DNA from: JAEYZM01 sp943372195
Lineage (GTDB): Bacteria; Bacteroidota; Bacteroidia; Sphingobacteriales; Sphingobacteriaceae
Direction of reading: 5' to 3'
DNA: 64,000 bases
Assembly (NCBI GenBank): GCA_943372195.1
Contig: CALRXS010000018.1
Coordinates: 5,394 to 69,393 of the forward strand
This document shows positions 17,555 through 27,031 of this stretch, one piece after another. The first letter of the stretch is position 1. Each line of letters begins with the position of its first letter. The translations under genes were made by a program, and so were the position numbers. Below the pieces are notes generated by a model. It did no database searches and was not told where the DNA came from. It saw nothing but the letters and a program-made list of their open reading frames with translations.

Positions 17555-18071
17555 ACTCACGCTCCTTTCTATTAATGATTGATACACCCATTAAGGCGAT
17601 CAGTAAAACGATAGAAATCAATTCGAAGGCGATGGTATATTCAGCGAAAATTGATTTACCAATTTCTTTCACATCGTTATTGATGAGTGCAACATTTTTT
17701 ACTGGTGTTTGACTGATGATGTTTTTACAGAAAAATAAAAACAAGACAAAGACTGCGATGCCTGTAAAAAGCTTGGTATAAAATAGCGCTGTTTTATTAT
17801 TCGTTTTTGCTGTTTCTAAAATAGAATCAGATTGAAAATCTTTTGTAGAAAGCATGATACCAAAGACCATTACGACAATGATACCACCTATGTAAATCAT
17901 AAGATGTGAAAGCGCTAAAAATTCTGCTGATAAAAAAACTAAAATTGCAGAGACTGAAAAGAATGCTGCGAACATTGAGAAGATTGCTTTGACCACAGTC
18001 TTTGCGAGTACTGCATATAGTGCAGCTACCACACCGAAAAATAAAAAGAAGTAAAGTGCTATGCTAAGCAT
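17544..18071 (-). CDS. nuoJ: NADH-quinone oxidoreductase subunit J
   Basis: This 175-residue membrane subunit has five hydrophobic helices and the typical segment FLSAEFLALSHLMIYIGGIIVVMVFGIMLST, including the pi-bulge helix region of NuoJ. It overlaps nuoI by eight bases and nuoK by eleven, so all are translated from one message. Confidence 0.94.
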   Translation of the reverse strand: MLSIALYFFLFFGVVAALYAVLAKTVVKAIFSMFAAFFSVSAILVFLSAEFLALSHLMIYIGGIIVVMVFGIMLSTKDFQSDSILETAKTNNKTALFYTKLFTGIAVFVLFLFFCKNIISQTPVKNVALINNDVKEIGKSIFAEYTIAFELISIVLLIALMGVSIINRKEREYAD

Positions 18072-18690
18072 TGCCTTCTTCTCCTTTCTCTTTTAATAGA
18101 GCTTCTTCATCGGCTTTACGTTTAGCCTCAGCCATTGCAGCTTCTTTTGCTGCTTTCTTTTGTGCTTCAGCGATTGCTAATTCTTGACGTTTTTGTTCAG
18201 CATCTTCTTCGCTCATAGTTGAGAAATGATAATTCATTGCTTCAACAGAGTTGAGAGAGACATCGTATTCATCGGTCATGATGATACATTCAGTGGGGCA
18301 TACGATAGTACACAATCCGCAGAACATACATTTAGCCATGTCGATGTCAAACTTAGCAGCATAAAGTCTTTTGCTTGAACCATCCGAAGTTTTACCAATC
18401 TCTTCAGTCGATTTGATGGAGATGATGTCTATGCAATCGACCGGACAAATCTTCGCGCATAAATCACATACGATGCAATCATCGATTTCAACGTGTAGTT
18501 GATTACGAGAATTATCGGGCATTGGTAATTTAACATGCGGATAACGAACGGTGCTACTAACGTCGGTACGTTCGTTAAAATATTCTTTGTCTTGAATACC
18601 ACGACGCACGGTGCTTGTGCCTCTAAACAAATGTTTAAGAGTTAACATCATGCCTTTGAATATAGATCGATATGTATTTAAGTTCGCCAA
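18064..18690 (-). CDS. nuoI: NADH-quinone oxidoreductase subunit I (two 4Fe-4S clusters)
   Basis: Two ferredoxin motifs are visible: CIVCDLCAKICPVDC and CMFCGLCTIVCPTEC, which ligate clusters N6a and N6b that pass electrons towards quinone. The C-terminus has an about 45-residue charged Ala/Lys/Glu extension (from DAEQKRQELAIAEAQKK onward), predicted to be a long helix and not part of a minimal NuoI. The likely start is TTG at 18690, next to the nuoH stop; the first ATG would be about 13 residues later. Confidence 0.94.
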   Translation of the reverse strand: MANLNTYRSIFKGMMLTLKHLFRGTSTVRRGIQDKEYFNERTDVSSTVRYPHVKLPMPDNSRNQLHVEIDDCIVCDLCAKICPVDCIDIISIKSTEEIGKTSDGSSKRLYAAKFDIDMAKCMFCGLCTIVCPTECIIMTDEYDVSLNSVEAMNYHFSTMSEEDAEQKRQELAIAEAQKKAAKEAAMAEAKRKADEEALLKEKGEEGNA

Positions 18691-18691
18691 A

Positions 18692-19750
18692 TTAGAGGAT
18701 GTATAATTTCCAAATTGCAGAGATGAAAAGGCAGATGAAAGAAGCTGGAATTAAAATTTTCCAACAGAAATTCATTAGCTGATCGGCTCTGAAACGAGGG
18801 AGTGTCCAGCGTACCCACATTTGTGCAAGTACTAAAATTAAAGTTTTAAATACCACCCAAAAAATACCCCAGAAATTTCCGTTGGTATATTCGGCTAATT
18901 TGAATGAGCCGATGTTTGGAAGTGGTGAATACCATGCGCCTAAAAATACGATGACTAAAACCATAGAGGTTAAGAACATCATGGCATATTCGGCTAAGAA
19001 CAAAGCACCGAATTTAAAGCCAGAATACTCCACATGGAAGCCCGCGATTAATTCAGATTCTGCTTCGGGTAAATCGAAGGGAGCTCTGTTTGATTCAGCT
19101 AGGGAAGCGATGAAATAAATGATAGCGGCGATCATCAGATGCGGAGCTTGAAAAACTCCCCATGCTAAAAATCCGCCTAAATCATTCACCTTCCAAAAGC
19201 CCATGAAATAAATATCAGCTTTGGCATAAATGCCTTGCTCGTAAGCGATCTCTTGTAAGTTTAAAGTTTGGTAAAGCATAACACCTGCTAATACCGAAAC
19301 ACCAGCAGGAATTTCGTAGGCTACGATTTGCGCGATAGAACGAATAGAACCGTAGAATGCGTATTTATTATTGGATGCCCAGCCTGCCATTAAAATGCCC
19401 ACGACTTCGATAGAAACGATAGCCATGAAATAGAATAAGCCTAGGTTAATATTAGAGCTTACGTAAGCGGGTGTAAATGGCAATACAGCAAAACCCATGA
19501 ATACCGAAGTAAAGACCAGTATAGGGGCTAAAATGAATAAGTAACGATCAGCTTTAGTGGGTATCAGATCTTCTTTCTGAAGAAGTTTAATGATATCTGC
19601 AAAGGTTTGTATGAGTCCGAATTTACCCGTCTCAACCGGACCTACCCTATCTTGAATCAAGGCAGATACTTTACGTTCAGCCCAAACACCCATAAGGGCA
19701 TAAATGGCCACGAAAGCTAAAAAGGAAATACTTATCAGATAAAAAGTCAT
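18692..19750 (-). CDS. nuoH: NADH-quinone oxidoreductase subunit H
   Basis: This 352-residue membrane subunit forms the quinone chamber. The block GVWAERKVSALIQDRVGPVETGKFGLIQTFADIIKLLQKEDLIP and the loop FDLPEAESELIAGFHVEYSG with its acidic residues are diagnostic. I use the ATG at 19750; the longer frame begins with TTG. No nuoA-G lies next to it, because the upstream gene is murI. It has its own -7 box and probably begins the nuoHIJKLMN transcript. Confidence 0.96.
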   Translation of the reverse strand: MTFYLISISFLAFVAIYALMGVWAERKVSALIQDRVGPVETGKFGLIQTFADIIKLLQKEDLIPTKADRYLFILAPILVFTSVFMGFAVLPFTPAYVSSNINLGLFYFMAIVSIEVVGILMAGWASNNKYAFYGSIRSIAQIVAYEIPAGVSVLAGVMLYQTLNLQEIAYEQGIYAKADIYFMGFWKVNDLGGFLAWGVFQAPHLMIAAIIYFIASLAESNRAPFDLPEAESELIAGFHVEYSGFKFGALFLAEYAMMFLTSMVLVIVFLGAWYSPLPNIGSFKLAEYTNGNFWGIFWVVFKTLILVLAQMWVRWTLPRFRADQLMNFCWKILIPASFICLFISAIWKLYIL

Positions 19751-19762
19751 GCTTTTGCTATT

Positions 19763-19770
19763 CAAAAGTA
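19763..19770 (-). promoter_or_regulatory. nuoH -7 promoter box (TACTTTTG)
   Basis: Read on the minus strand, TACTTTTG fits TAnnTTTG exactly and lies 13 bases before the nuoH ATG. No clear -33 element was found at the usual spacing. Confidence 0.5.
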
Positions 19771-19806
19771 TGAAAAAATAACAAGAGTGGCTCGACTAAG
19801 TTTAAC

Positions 19807-20622
19807 TTATGCCCAAATATTCTTCAACTCTAAATGAATTTTCTCTTTGAAGAAAATCTTAGTGCTTTTTTCGAATGAGCTGGTAAAATCAGAAACATAG
19901 AAATGGTGATTACCTGTTTTCTTAGTGCTTAAGAGTTTTTTCTTCGCCAATACTTTTTTCACGTATTGAGCTACAATCTCTGCAGAATCTAGAATATTGA
20001 TTTCTCTTTTATAGAATTCTAAAATTTCTTTTTTGATTAAAGGGTAATGCGTACAAGCCAATACCAATGAATCGACCTTTCTTAATTTTGGTTTTTCGAG
20101 GTATGAATTGATGATGGTTTTTGAAATATTATTATTGAAGAAACCTTCTTCGATCATCGGAGCTAGTAAAGGCGTAGCCAATGATTCTACAAGCAAATCT
20201 TCGTTCTTCTCTTTGATTTTTTTGGCATAAACATTCGACTTAATAGTAGCTTTAGTGCCTATCACGCCAACATGTTTTATTTTTTTATGATTCAGGATGT
20301 ATTCGACTGTTGGGTCAATCACGTTGATTACCGGTATCTTGCCTTTCAACACTTGATTTAAATCATCGAAGCCCAATGATGATGCGGTATTACAAGCAAT
20401 CACTATCGCTTTACAATTTTGCTCGAGTAAGAATTGTCCGATTTTAATCGAATAATATTTAATAGCCTCTGGCGACTTATCACCATAGGGCATGTGAGCG
20501 GTATCACCAAAATAGATGAGTTGTTCATTCGGCAAGAGCGTGTTAATTGCATTCGCAACGGTTAATCCGCCGATACCTGAATCAAATACTCCTATGGGTT
20601 GAGAAGATTTCAAATTGCTCAT
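19807..20622 (-). CDS. murI: Glutamate racemase
   Basis: This enzyme makes D-glutamate for peptidoglycan. The 271-residue protein shows GVFDSGIGGLTV (Asp14, Ser15), the first catalytic Cys77 in VIACNTASS and the second, Cys190, in LACTHYPLI. It lies downstream of the bamA-skp envelope operon. A terminator-like hairpin sits only a few bases before its ATG. Confidence 0.95.
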   Translation of the reverse strand: MSNLKSSQPIGVFDSGIGGLTVANAINTLLPNEQLIYFGDTAHMPYGDKSPEAIKYYSIKIGQFLLEQNCKAIVIACNTASSLGFDDLNQVLKGKIPVINVIDPTVEYILNHKKIKHVGVIGTKATIKSNVYAKKIKEKNEDLLVESLATPLLAPMIEEGFFNNNISKTIINSYLEKPKLRKVDSLVLACTHYPLIKKEILEFYKREINILDSAEIVAQYVKKVLAKKKLLSTKKTGNHHFYVSDFTSSFEKSTKIFFKEKIHLELKNIWA

Positions 20623-20626
20623 AAAT

Positions 20627-20654
20627 AAAAAAGTCGCAATATGTATTGCGACTT
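20627..20654 (-). terminator. Hairpin with T-run between skp and murI
   Basis: On the minus strand a ten-bp stem (AAGTCGCAAT with ATTGCGACTT, four-base loop) runs into six T residues. The T-run ends five bases before the murI ATG. This leaves no room for a separate murI promoter downstream of the hairpin, so it may act as a partial terminator or attenuator. Confidence 0.7.
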
Positions 20655-20683
20655 AAATATAATGAAAATATTTTCTGTTGAAA

Positions 20684-21241
20684 TTATTTCTTCGGAGTAG
20701 TTGGACTTACAGCTGGAGCAGCTGTTGCAACAACACCTAATTTTTTCTTCACTTGATCCATCAAATCATCTGAAGGCTGAGCGTAAACTACTGAACCAGC
20801 GCTTGTATCGAATACGTAAGCATAGCCTTTCTCTTTCGCTAATTCAACAATAGCATCTTCAGCTTTCTTTAAGATTGGAGAATATAATTCTTCTTTCTTT
20901 TTAGATACTGATTCTTGAGCTGTTTGTTGGAACTCTTGAATTCTACCTTCTAAATCTGTGATTTCTTTGATCTTAGCATCTTTAATAGGGTCAGCCATAG
21001 ATCCTTGTTGTGATTGATATGTTTGTACTTTCGTTTGGTATTCGTTAGTCATCAACTTTAATTGATTTTCTAATGAAGTAGCAAATTCTTGTAATTTCTT
21101 ATCTGCATCTTTCACTTCTGGCATTGCTGAAAGTAATTCAGCAGAGTTAATATGTCCGAATTTCGGACTTTGAGCTTTTGCGCTAACAACTGATAATAAC
21201 GCAACACATAATAGTAATGTAAACCTGTTTATCTTATTCAT
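20684..21241 (-). CDS. OmpH/Skp-family periplasmic chaperone (copy 1)
   Basis: The 185-residue protein has a signal peptide (FTLLLCVALLSVVSAKA), the Skp N-terminal strand KFGHINSAELLSAMPEV, a long coiled-coil (about residues 45-125) and the closing strand KGYAYVFDTSAGSVVYA. Skp-type proteins hold unfolded outer-membrane proteins in the periplasm for BamA. It is the second of two tandem paralogues downstream of bamA, which is the usual arrangement in this phylum. Confidence 0.9.
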   Translation of the reverse strand: MNKINRFTLLLCVALLSVVSAKAQSPKFGHINSAELLSAMPEVKDADKKLQEFATSLENQLKLMTNEYQTKVQTYQSQQGSMADPIKDAKIKEITDLEGRIQEFQQTAQESVSKKKEELYSPILKKAEDAIVELAKEKGYAYVFDTSAGSVVYAQPSDDLMDQVKKKLGVVATAAPAVSPTTPKK

Positions 21242-21271
21242 CTCTTTCTTAAAATTTCCGCCAATATAATA

Positions 21272-21859
21272 TTATTTTTTCTTTGGCGCCGGTTTTGTTG
21301 ATTTTTCGGTCGATTTATCACCTGATTTCGCCCCTGTATAATCTCCAGGCTTATATCCTAAAGCAACTATTATATCGTTGCTTTTATCTAATTTACTGCT
21401 TGTATATAGCATCGTAGCATCACCCGATTTATCGAAAATTACCCCATAAGAGTATTGGTCAGCGTATTTATTCACTGCGTCAAATACTTTATCTTGAATA
21501 GGTTTTACCAATTCTTCTCTTCTTTTGAACAAATCTCCTTGGTATCCGAATTTAGCTTTCTGAAATTCTTTAACGGCCTTCTCTTTGTCAACAATTTCTT
21601 GCTCACGCTTCGAACGCATCTCATCTGATAATAACACTTGCTCAGCTTGATAAGATTTGTACATCTTCTCAATCTCTGCGTATTTATTATCTACTTCTTT
21701 CTGCCACTCAGCTGCTAAATCATCTAATTGAGTTTGCGCTGATTTATATTCAGGTATATGTTTCAAAATATACTCAGAATCTACAAAACAGAATTTAGTT
21801 TGAGCATTCGCTAAAAAGCTTGCAAAAATGATGGAGAGTGTGATGAATAACTTTTTCAT
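21272..21859 (-). CDS. OmpH/Skp-family periplasmic chaperone (copy 2)
   Basis: The 195-residue paralogue of the next gene has a signal peptide (LFITLSIIFASFLANA), FCFVDSEYILKHIPEYKSAQ, a long charged coiled-coil, and YSYGVIFDKSGDATMLYTS. The C-terminus is a Lys/Ser/Thr/Pro-rich tail absent from copy 1. It presumably escorts outer-membrane proteins to the BamA encoded upstream. Confidence 0.9.
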   Translation of the reverse strand: MKKLFITLSIIFASFLANAQTKFCFVDSEYILKHIPEYKSAQTQLDDLAAEWQKEVDNKYAEIEKMYKSYQAEQVLLSDEMRSKREQEIVDKEKAVKEFQKAKFGYQGDLFKRREELVKPIQDKVFDAVNKYADQYSYGVIFDKSGDATMLYTSSKLDKSNDIIVALGYKPGDYTGAKSGDKSTEKSTKPAPKKK

Positions 21860-21878
21860 ATGTTGAAGAATAGTTGCC

Positions 21879-21902
21879 AGTAGCTAGTAGCTAGTAGCTA
21901 GA
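21879..21902. repeat. Heptad tract, exactly three GTAGCTA
   Basis: Three perfect GTAGCTA units (21880-21900) plus G lie between bamA and skp copy 2, identical in unit and number to those at 10096 and 57654. Confidence 0.9.
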
Positions 21903-21962
21903 TTTTTTTAATTTAAACGTTCCTACTAAATTAATATTATAAACCTTTAATACATTTCAATT

Positions 21963-22021
21963 GTAACTAGTAACTATTCACTAATGACTGGCACTAGCAT
22001 ACTAACTTACTAGCATACTAG
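21963..22021. repeat. Heptad/octad tract, GTAACTA-ACTAGCAT family
   Basis: Two GTAACTA units with degenerate 7-base neighbours pass into 8-base units (ACTAGCAT, ACTAACTT, ACTAGCAT). It is homologous to 3641-3705. Its last bases reach the stop codon of bamA at 22018. Confidence 0.8.
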
Positions 22022-24519
22022 AACTGTTGTCCGATGGAGAAGTGAAACTGCCCTCCCCCCGCTCCCGGGTTCCCCGGTATCTGGTCAAATCCATATCCAT
22101 AATCAAGTCCGAGTAAACCAAATATCGGTAAGAAAATTCTCACCCCGGCACCTACCGAACGTTTCATGTTGTTATACGGATTGAAGCTTCTGAATCTATC
22201 ATAGGTATTACCTGCTTCAGCAAATACCAAAGCGAAGATAGTTGCCGACTGATTCATCGTAACCGGATGTCTTAGCTCTACCGTAAACTTATTATAAATA
22301 GGTGCACCGATTTGCTGATAATTTTCATTCGGCACAATTGAGTTATTTTGATAACCTCTCAAGCCTATAATCTCTGATCCACGTAAGAAATCGAAACCTA
22401 CTAATCCGTCGCCACCTAACTTAAATCTCTCGAATGGTGATATACCAATATCTGAATTGTAATAACCTAAGAAACCGAAGTTCGCTTTTGTATTTATGAC
22501 TAAATCACCCACAATTCTATTGAAGAATGATGCATCGAATTTCCATTTATGGTATTCTATGAATTCATATTTTACTTTATTGTCAGCAGTTGTATAATCT
22601 ATATTAGTAAATGCCGAGAATGGTGGAGTAAACTGAATACTCAATGAAATATTAGAACCTGAACGCGGATAAATAGGTTGATCTACTGAGTTTCTAGATA
22701 ATACATTCGTGAAACTTATATTGTGTGAACGACCATCATCAAATACGAATGCCGTACCATAATTAGTTAAATTATACTGCTGATAACTTACTGAATTATT
22801 TAATACGAAAAAGTCATCTGGTACTTTCAATCGCTTACCTAAACTGAATGAGATACCATTGATTTCTATCGCTTGTCGACGTGAATCGCTTCTTGTATAT
22901 CCGTTCGACTGTGTAGTTCTAAACACTGAACCTGTAAAGAAATTAGGCTTCTTACCACCTAACCAAGGTTCTGAGAATGATAAACTATATGATTGGAAAA
23001 ACAATCCGTTCGTTTGCGCACGTATCGATAATTTTTGTCCGTCGCCCGTTGGCAATGGATCAAACTTTCCTTTTATCAAATTATTCATCGACAAGTTTGT
23101 CAACGATAATCCCAATGTACCTACCGCTCTACCGCCACCGAAACCACCTGATAATTCAATCTGATCTGATGCTCTCTCGATAACAGTGTATTCAATATCT
23201 ACTGTTCCTTTCACCGGGTCTGGCTTTGGTTGTACACCAATTTTCTCTGGGTCAAAATATCCTAATTGCGAAAGCTCTCTATTTGTACGTATAATCTCTG
23301 AACGTGAAAACTTTTGTCCGGGTTTAGTTCTAATCTCCCTTAAAATCACCTTATCATTGGTCTTCTCATTACCTCTTACAACAATTTTGTCGATGGTAGC
23401 CTGCGGACCTTCGCGCATGATTAGATCTAGATCGATAGTATCGTTATATACTTGCTTCTCTACTTGATCGATGTTGAAGAATAAATATCCATCATCTAAA
23501 TATAATGAAGCAATGTCTCTACCATTTTGATTCATCTCTAAACGAGTTTGTAGAGTTCTCTTATTGTAGATATCACCTTTCTTAATGGCTAAGATGCCAT
23601 TCAACATTTCAGTACTGTATTTGGTATTACCAATGAAGTTGATGTTACCGAAATAGTACTTCGGACCTTCAACAATATCCATTTCGATCTTCAACTCTTT
23701 TTTGTTGACATCGTAAACGGTATCTCTTACAATCTTAGCATCTCTGAATCCGAGTTCATTGTAACGCTCAATAATTGCAAGCTTATCTTCATTATAAAGT
23801 TTCTCTTGGTATTTAGAAGAAGTGAATATTTTATATACTGCACGTTCTTTCGTTTCTTTCATTAACTTTTTAATCTTCTTCTCACTGATTTCTTTGTTGC
23901 CTGTAATTTTTATTTCAGCAATTTTTACTCGTTCATTTCTGTCGATTTTTATTTTCAACATCACCGAATTCAAAAGCAATGAATCGGGCGATTGTATTAA
24001 TTCAATTTTAGCATTTAAGTAACCCTTTTCTGCGTAGTATTTTCTGATTAAATTTTCTGTATTGTTAAGTAAATTATCATTTAACACTTTACCAGAAACT
24101 AATTTTATTTTTTCACGAATTTCATCGGCTTCTGTTTTCTTGATACCAGAAAAACTAAAACGCGATAAACGTGCGCGCTCTTTCAATACTACTTCTAAGA
24201 AAATTAAATTACCATCAACTTTTCTGATATTGATCGCTATATCATCGAATAAACCTTGTACCCATAATTTCTTTATAGCACCTGCAATTTTATCACCCGG
24301 CACTTGTATTTTATCACCTACTTCTAATCCGGTTAATTTCACCAAGGCAAAATTATCTAAGAAACGAACACCTACTACAGTGATGCCACCAATTTCGTAT
24401 TCTTTAGGTCTGTTATAATCTAAAATAATATCTTCTTCGCCACCAATAGTTATTTGTGAGTATGAATAATTAATAGAGGTAATGAAAAGGGTAATAATTA
24501 TTATGAGGTATTTTTTCAT
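22018..24519 (-). CDS. bamA: BamA outer-membrane assembly protein
   Basis: This 833-residue protein has a signal peptide, then about five POTRA domains (roughly residues 40-430), then a 16-strand barrel ending in a terminal Phe (GGGQFHFSIGQQF). The barrel contains the Omp85 block EIIGLRGYQNNSI (VRGF/Y-like loop 6 motif). It inserts beta-barrel proteins into the outer membrane. It lies eight bases after uppS and is followed by the two Skp genes. Confidence 0.95.
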   Translation of the reverse strand: MKKYLIIIITLFITSINYSYSQITIGGEEDIILDYNRPKEYEIGGITVVGVRFLDNFALVKLTGLEVGDKIQVPGDKIAGAIKKLWVQGLFDDIAINIRKVDGNLIFLEVVLKERARLSRFSFSGIKKTEADEIREKIKLVSGKVLNDNLLNNTENLIRKYYAEKGYLNAKIELIQSPDSLLLNSVMLKIKIDRNERVKIAEIKITGNKEISEKKIKKLMKETKERAVYKIFTSSKYQEKLYNEDKLAIIERYNELGFRDAKIVRDTVYDVNKKELKIEMDIVEGPKYYFGNINFIGNTKYSTEMLNGILAIKKGDIYNKRTLQTRLEMNQNGRDIASLYLDDGYLFFNIDQVEKQVYNDTIDLDLIMREGPQATIDKIVVRGNEKTNDKVILREIRTKPGQKFSRSEIIRTNRELSQLGYFDPEKIGVQPKPDPVKGTVDIEYTVIERASDQIELSGGFGGGRAVGTLGLSLTNLSMNNLIKGKFDPLPTGDGQKLSIRAQTNGLFFQSYSLSFSEPWLGGKKPNFFTGSVFRTTQSNGYTRSDSRRQAIEINGISFSLGKRLKVPDDFFVLNNSVSYQQYNLTNYGTAFVFDDGRSHNISFTNVLSRNSVDQPIYPRSGSNISLSIQFTPPFSAFTNIDYTTADNKVKYEFIEYHKWKFDASFFNRIVGDLVINTKANFGFLGYYNSDIGISPFERFKLGGDGLVGFDFLRGSEIIGLRGYQNNSIVPNENYQQIGAPIYNKFTVELRHPVTMNQSATIFALVFAEAGNTYDRFRSFNPYNNMKRSVGAGVRIFLPIFGLLGLDYGYGFDQIPGNPGAGGGQFHFSIGQQF

Positions 24520-24526
24520 TCTTAAT

Positions 24527-25273
24527 TTAGGCCGTTACTTGTTCACTTGTTTTTCCGAATCTTCTTTCTCTTGATTGGAAATCTACGATTGCTTCATATA
24601 AATCTTCTTTCCTGAAGTCGGGCCAAAGTTTATCTGTAAAATATAATTCTGAATAGGCAATTTGCCATAATAAGAAATTGCTAATTCTATGTTCACCACT
24701 AGTTCTCACGAGTAGTTCGGGGTCAGGTATACCTGCAGTTGTTAAATGTGCATCGAATATTGAATCATTAATTTCTTCAATATTTAATTCATTGTTTTTT
24801 ACTTTCGATGCTATATTTTTCACGGCGTTAATGATCTCCCATTTAGATGAATAACTCAAAGCTAAATGCAAGGTCATGCGTGTATTATTTTCTGTTTTCT
24901 TTTTTGCTTCTTCTAATTCTTTCAAACACTTATTGGGTAATTGACTTAAATCACCAATTGCATTTAGGCGGATGTTATTTTCCATTAAGGTCTTAGTCTC
25001 TTTGTTAATGGTCGATACTAATAATTCCATCAATGCATTCACTTCATACTTTGGTCGGTTCCAATTCTCTGTTGAAAATGCGTATAAGGTCAAATGCTTA
25101 ACACCTAACTCTGCTGCTGCCTCTACTGTATCACGCACTGCTAATACCCCACTTTGATGTCCGAATACCCTCAACTTCCCCTTACCCTTTGCCCATCTAC
25201 CATTACCATCCATAATGATGGCGATGTGTTGAGGTAATAATTCTAAATTTATGTTCGACTTCAAACTACTCAT
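24527..25273 (-). CDS. uppS: Isoprenyl (undecaprenyl diphosphate) transferase
   Basis: The 248-residue cis-prenyltransferase has the catalytic Asp22 in IIMDGNGRWAKGKG, the block LTLYAFSTENWNRP, and the C-terminal RTSGEHRISNFLLWQIAYSELYF. It makes the lipid carrier for peptidoglycan and surface polysaccharides. It overlaps the upstream DUF6089 gene by four bases (ATGA). Confidence 0.95.
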   Translation of the reverse strand: MSSLKSNINLELLPQHIAIIMDGNGRWAKGKGKLRVFGHQSGVLAVRDTVEAAAELGVKHLTLYAFSTENWNRPKYEVNALMELLVSTINKETKTLMENNIRLNAIGDLSQLPNKCLKELEEAKKKTENNTRMTLHLALSYSSKWEIINAVKNIASKVKNNELNIEEINDSIFDAHLTTAGIPDPELLVRTSGEHRISNFLLWQIAYSELYFTDKLWPDFRKEDLYEAIVDFQSRERRFGKTSEQVTA

Positions 25274-26118
25274 TTATTCTTTTTGTACTTAAAAATTTTA
25301 AAATCAGGACACTTAATAGGTGTCAATGTATAAGTTAGCGTAACACCCGTAAACATATAAAAATCTCTTCGAGTATTATCGCCTCTCATTGTAAAAGTTT
25401 CAGCGACAGAAGTACCATTATTAACTTCTGCTGAGCGGTCTGATAAATCAGACGCTAATTGTGAGCTTAAGGTTGCAAGCTGTACTTTATCAACATAATT
25501 ACCACTTACATCATCTAAGTAATCAGTAAATGTATTTCTATAGCCCAATTCAATACCTAAATTGAAATTACTCGCGAAATTATACTTTATACCCACACCA
25601 AAAGGTATTGCGAGAGCAAAATTTGAATATTTTTCTTGAGAGTTTAATACAGTTCCCTGACCCTCTGTACCTAAATCTCTTAAATTCACTGTATTACCAT
25701 TGTACTCAGTCTTAGGTTCAAAAAGAAAACCTGCAATACCCACAAAAGCATAGGGTGTAAATTTATATCTACCATAGCCAGGAGTAAAAGGCCAAAAATA
25801 GTAATCGTATGTTAGGGCGACTTCAGTAATAGAAGATTCAAAGTTCAGATTTCTTAGGCGTTGTGACTCGATTGATGAGTTTGCATCATCCGCAGAAATA
25901 GAACCTTGCATTAAAGAAAGTTTTAGTCCGCTGAAGGGTGTAAAGGCATAACGCACATCAAAAGCCACAGCTGGGCGGTTGAATTTGAAGGTATTTTCAG
26001 TGTTTAAATCGCCAATATAGCCCATCATACCCGCTTTAGTACCGAACTCCCATTCTTGGGCTGTGGTAAAAAGGGGCATAAAACATATAAAAAGCAAGAT
26101 TGACTTTCTCAAATTCAT
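25270..26118 (-). CDS. DUF6089-type outer-membrane barrel protein
   Basis: The 282-residue protein has a signal peptide (ILLFICFMPLFTTA) and the pattern of an eight-stranded porin-like barrel (WEFGTKAGMMGYIGDLNTENTFKFNRPAVAFDVRYAFTPF, then YGRYKFTPYAFVGIAGFLFEPK). It occupies the place between nadK and uppS where a DUF6089 protein is commonly found in Bacteroidota, hence the call. The molecular role is unknown. Confidence 0.78.
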   Translation of the reverse strand: MNLRKSILLFICFMPLFTTAQEWEFGTKAGMMGYIGDLNTENTFKFNRPAVAFDVRYAFTPFSGLKLSLMQGSISADDANSSIESQRLRNLNFESSITEVALTYDYYFWPFTPGYGRYKFTPYAFVGIAGFLFEPKTEYNGNTVNLRDLGTEGQGTVLNSQEKYSNFALAIPFGVGIKYNFASNFNLGIELGYRNTFTDYLDDVSGNYVDKVQLATLSSQLASDLSDRSAEVNNGTSVAETFTMRGDNTRRDFYMFTGVTLTYTLTPIKCPDFKIFKYKKNK

Positions 26119-26151
26119 TTTTAAAACAAAGGCCTAAAATAGTGAAATAGA

Positions 26152-27027
26152 TTAATTTCTGGTATCAAGACCCCACATTAACTTGTTTCTTAACGTGCCT
26201 AAGTAATTTTCATTACTTAATCTTATTAAATTTATTTGAAAAGACTCTTTACGAACGGCGATTTGAGTGCTGGTATGTAAGGTTTCTGTACGTGAATCGA
26301 GAGTCGCTAAATAATAAGAACTGCGCCCTTCAACTTCGAAAGTAATCACTTGATTGTCTGACAATACTATTGGCCTTACGTTTAAGTTATGCGGAGATAT
26401 GGGGGTGATAACAAAGTTCTCTGAGTTAGGGAAAATAATCGGACCACCGCAGCTTAGTGAATAGCCTGTTGAGCCCGTTGGGGTAGAAACAATTAATCCG
26501 TCGGCCCAATAAGAGTTCAAAAATTCACCATTCAAATAAGTATGAATGATTAACATCGATGAGGTATCTTTTTTGTGGATGGTTACGTCATTTAAACCGT
26601 AGTTCACCCCACCAAAAAGTTCGTTATCTGATTCGAGTCTGATCAATGATCTTTTATCGATAGAATAATGACCTTTGAGTAATGAATCAACTGCCGACTT
26701 TACATCTTGTTTGGCGATACTAGCTAAGAAACCAAGACGACCCATGTTGATGCCTATGATGGGTATACCAGAATCTCTAACCAATGTAACTGTATCGAGT
26801 ATAGTACCATCACCACCAACGCTGATAAGGTAGTTTACTCCTTTTAATTCATCGTGTCGGCTAAAGGTTTGTATGTTGTTGGGGAGTTTCACTCTAGGAC
26901 TCAGAAATGCATGGAATGCAGCGTAGATAATTATCTCTACTTGATTCTCTAACAAAGCATCTATAAGTTGTTGTGCATAGATACTAGCTGAGTCATTAAA
27001 TTTTCTACCGTAGATAGCAATTTTCAT
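26152..27027 (-). CDS. nadK: NAD kinase
   Basis: This 291-residue enzyme phosphorylates NAD to NADP. It carries the diagnostic GGDGT (71-75), the GLND segment, and TPTGSTGYSLSCGGPI. It starts four bases after the CBS gene and lies in the conserved CBS-nadK-DUF6089-uppS order. Confidence 0.95.
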   Translation of the reverse strand: MKIAIYGRKFNDSASIYAQQLIDALLENQVEIIIYAAFHAFLSPRVKLPNNIQTFSRHDELKGVNYLISVGGDGTILDTVTLVRDSGIPIIGINMGRLGFLASIAKQDVKSAVDSLLKGHYSIDKRSLIRLESDNELFGGVNYGLNDVTIHKKDTSSMLIIHTYLNGEFLNSYWADGLIVSTPTGSTGYSLSCGGPIIFPNSENFVITPISPHNLNVRPIVLSDNQVITFEVEGRSSYYLATLDSRTETLHTSTQIAVRKESFQINLIRLSNENYLGTLRNKLMWGLDTRN

Positions 27028-27031
27028 TCAA

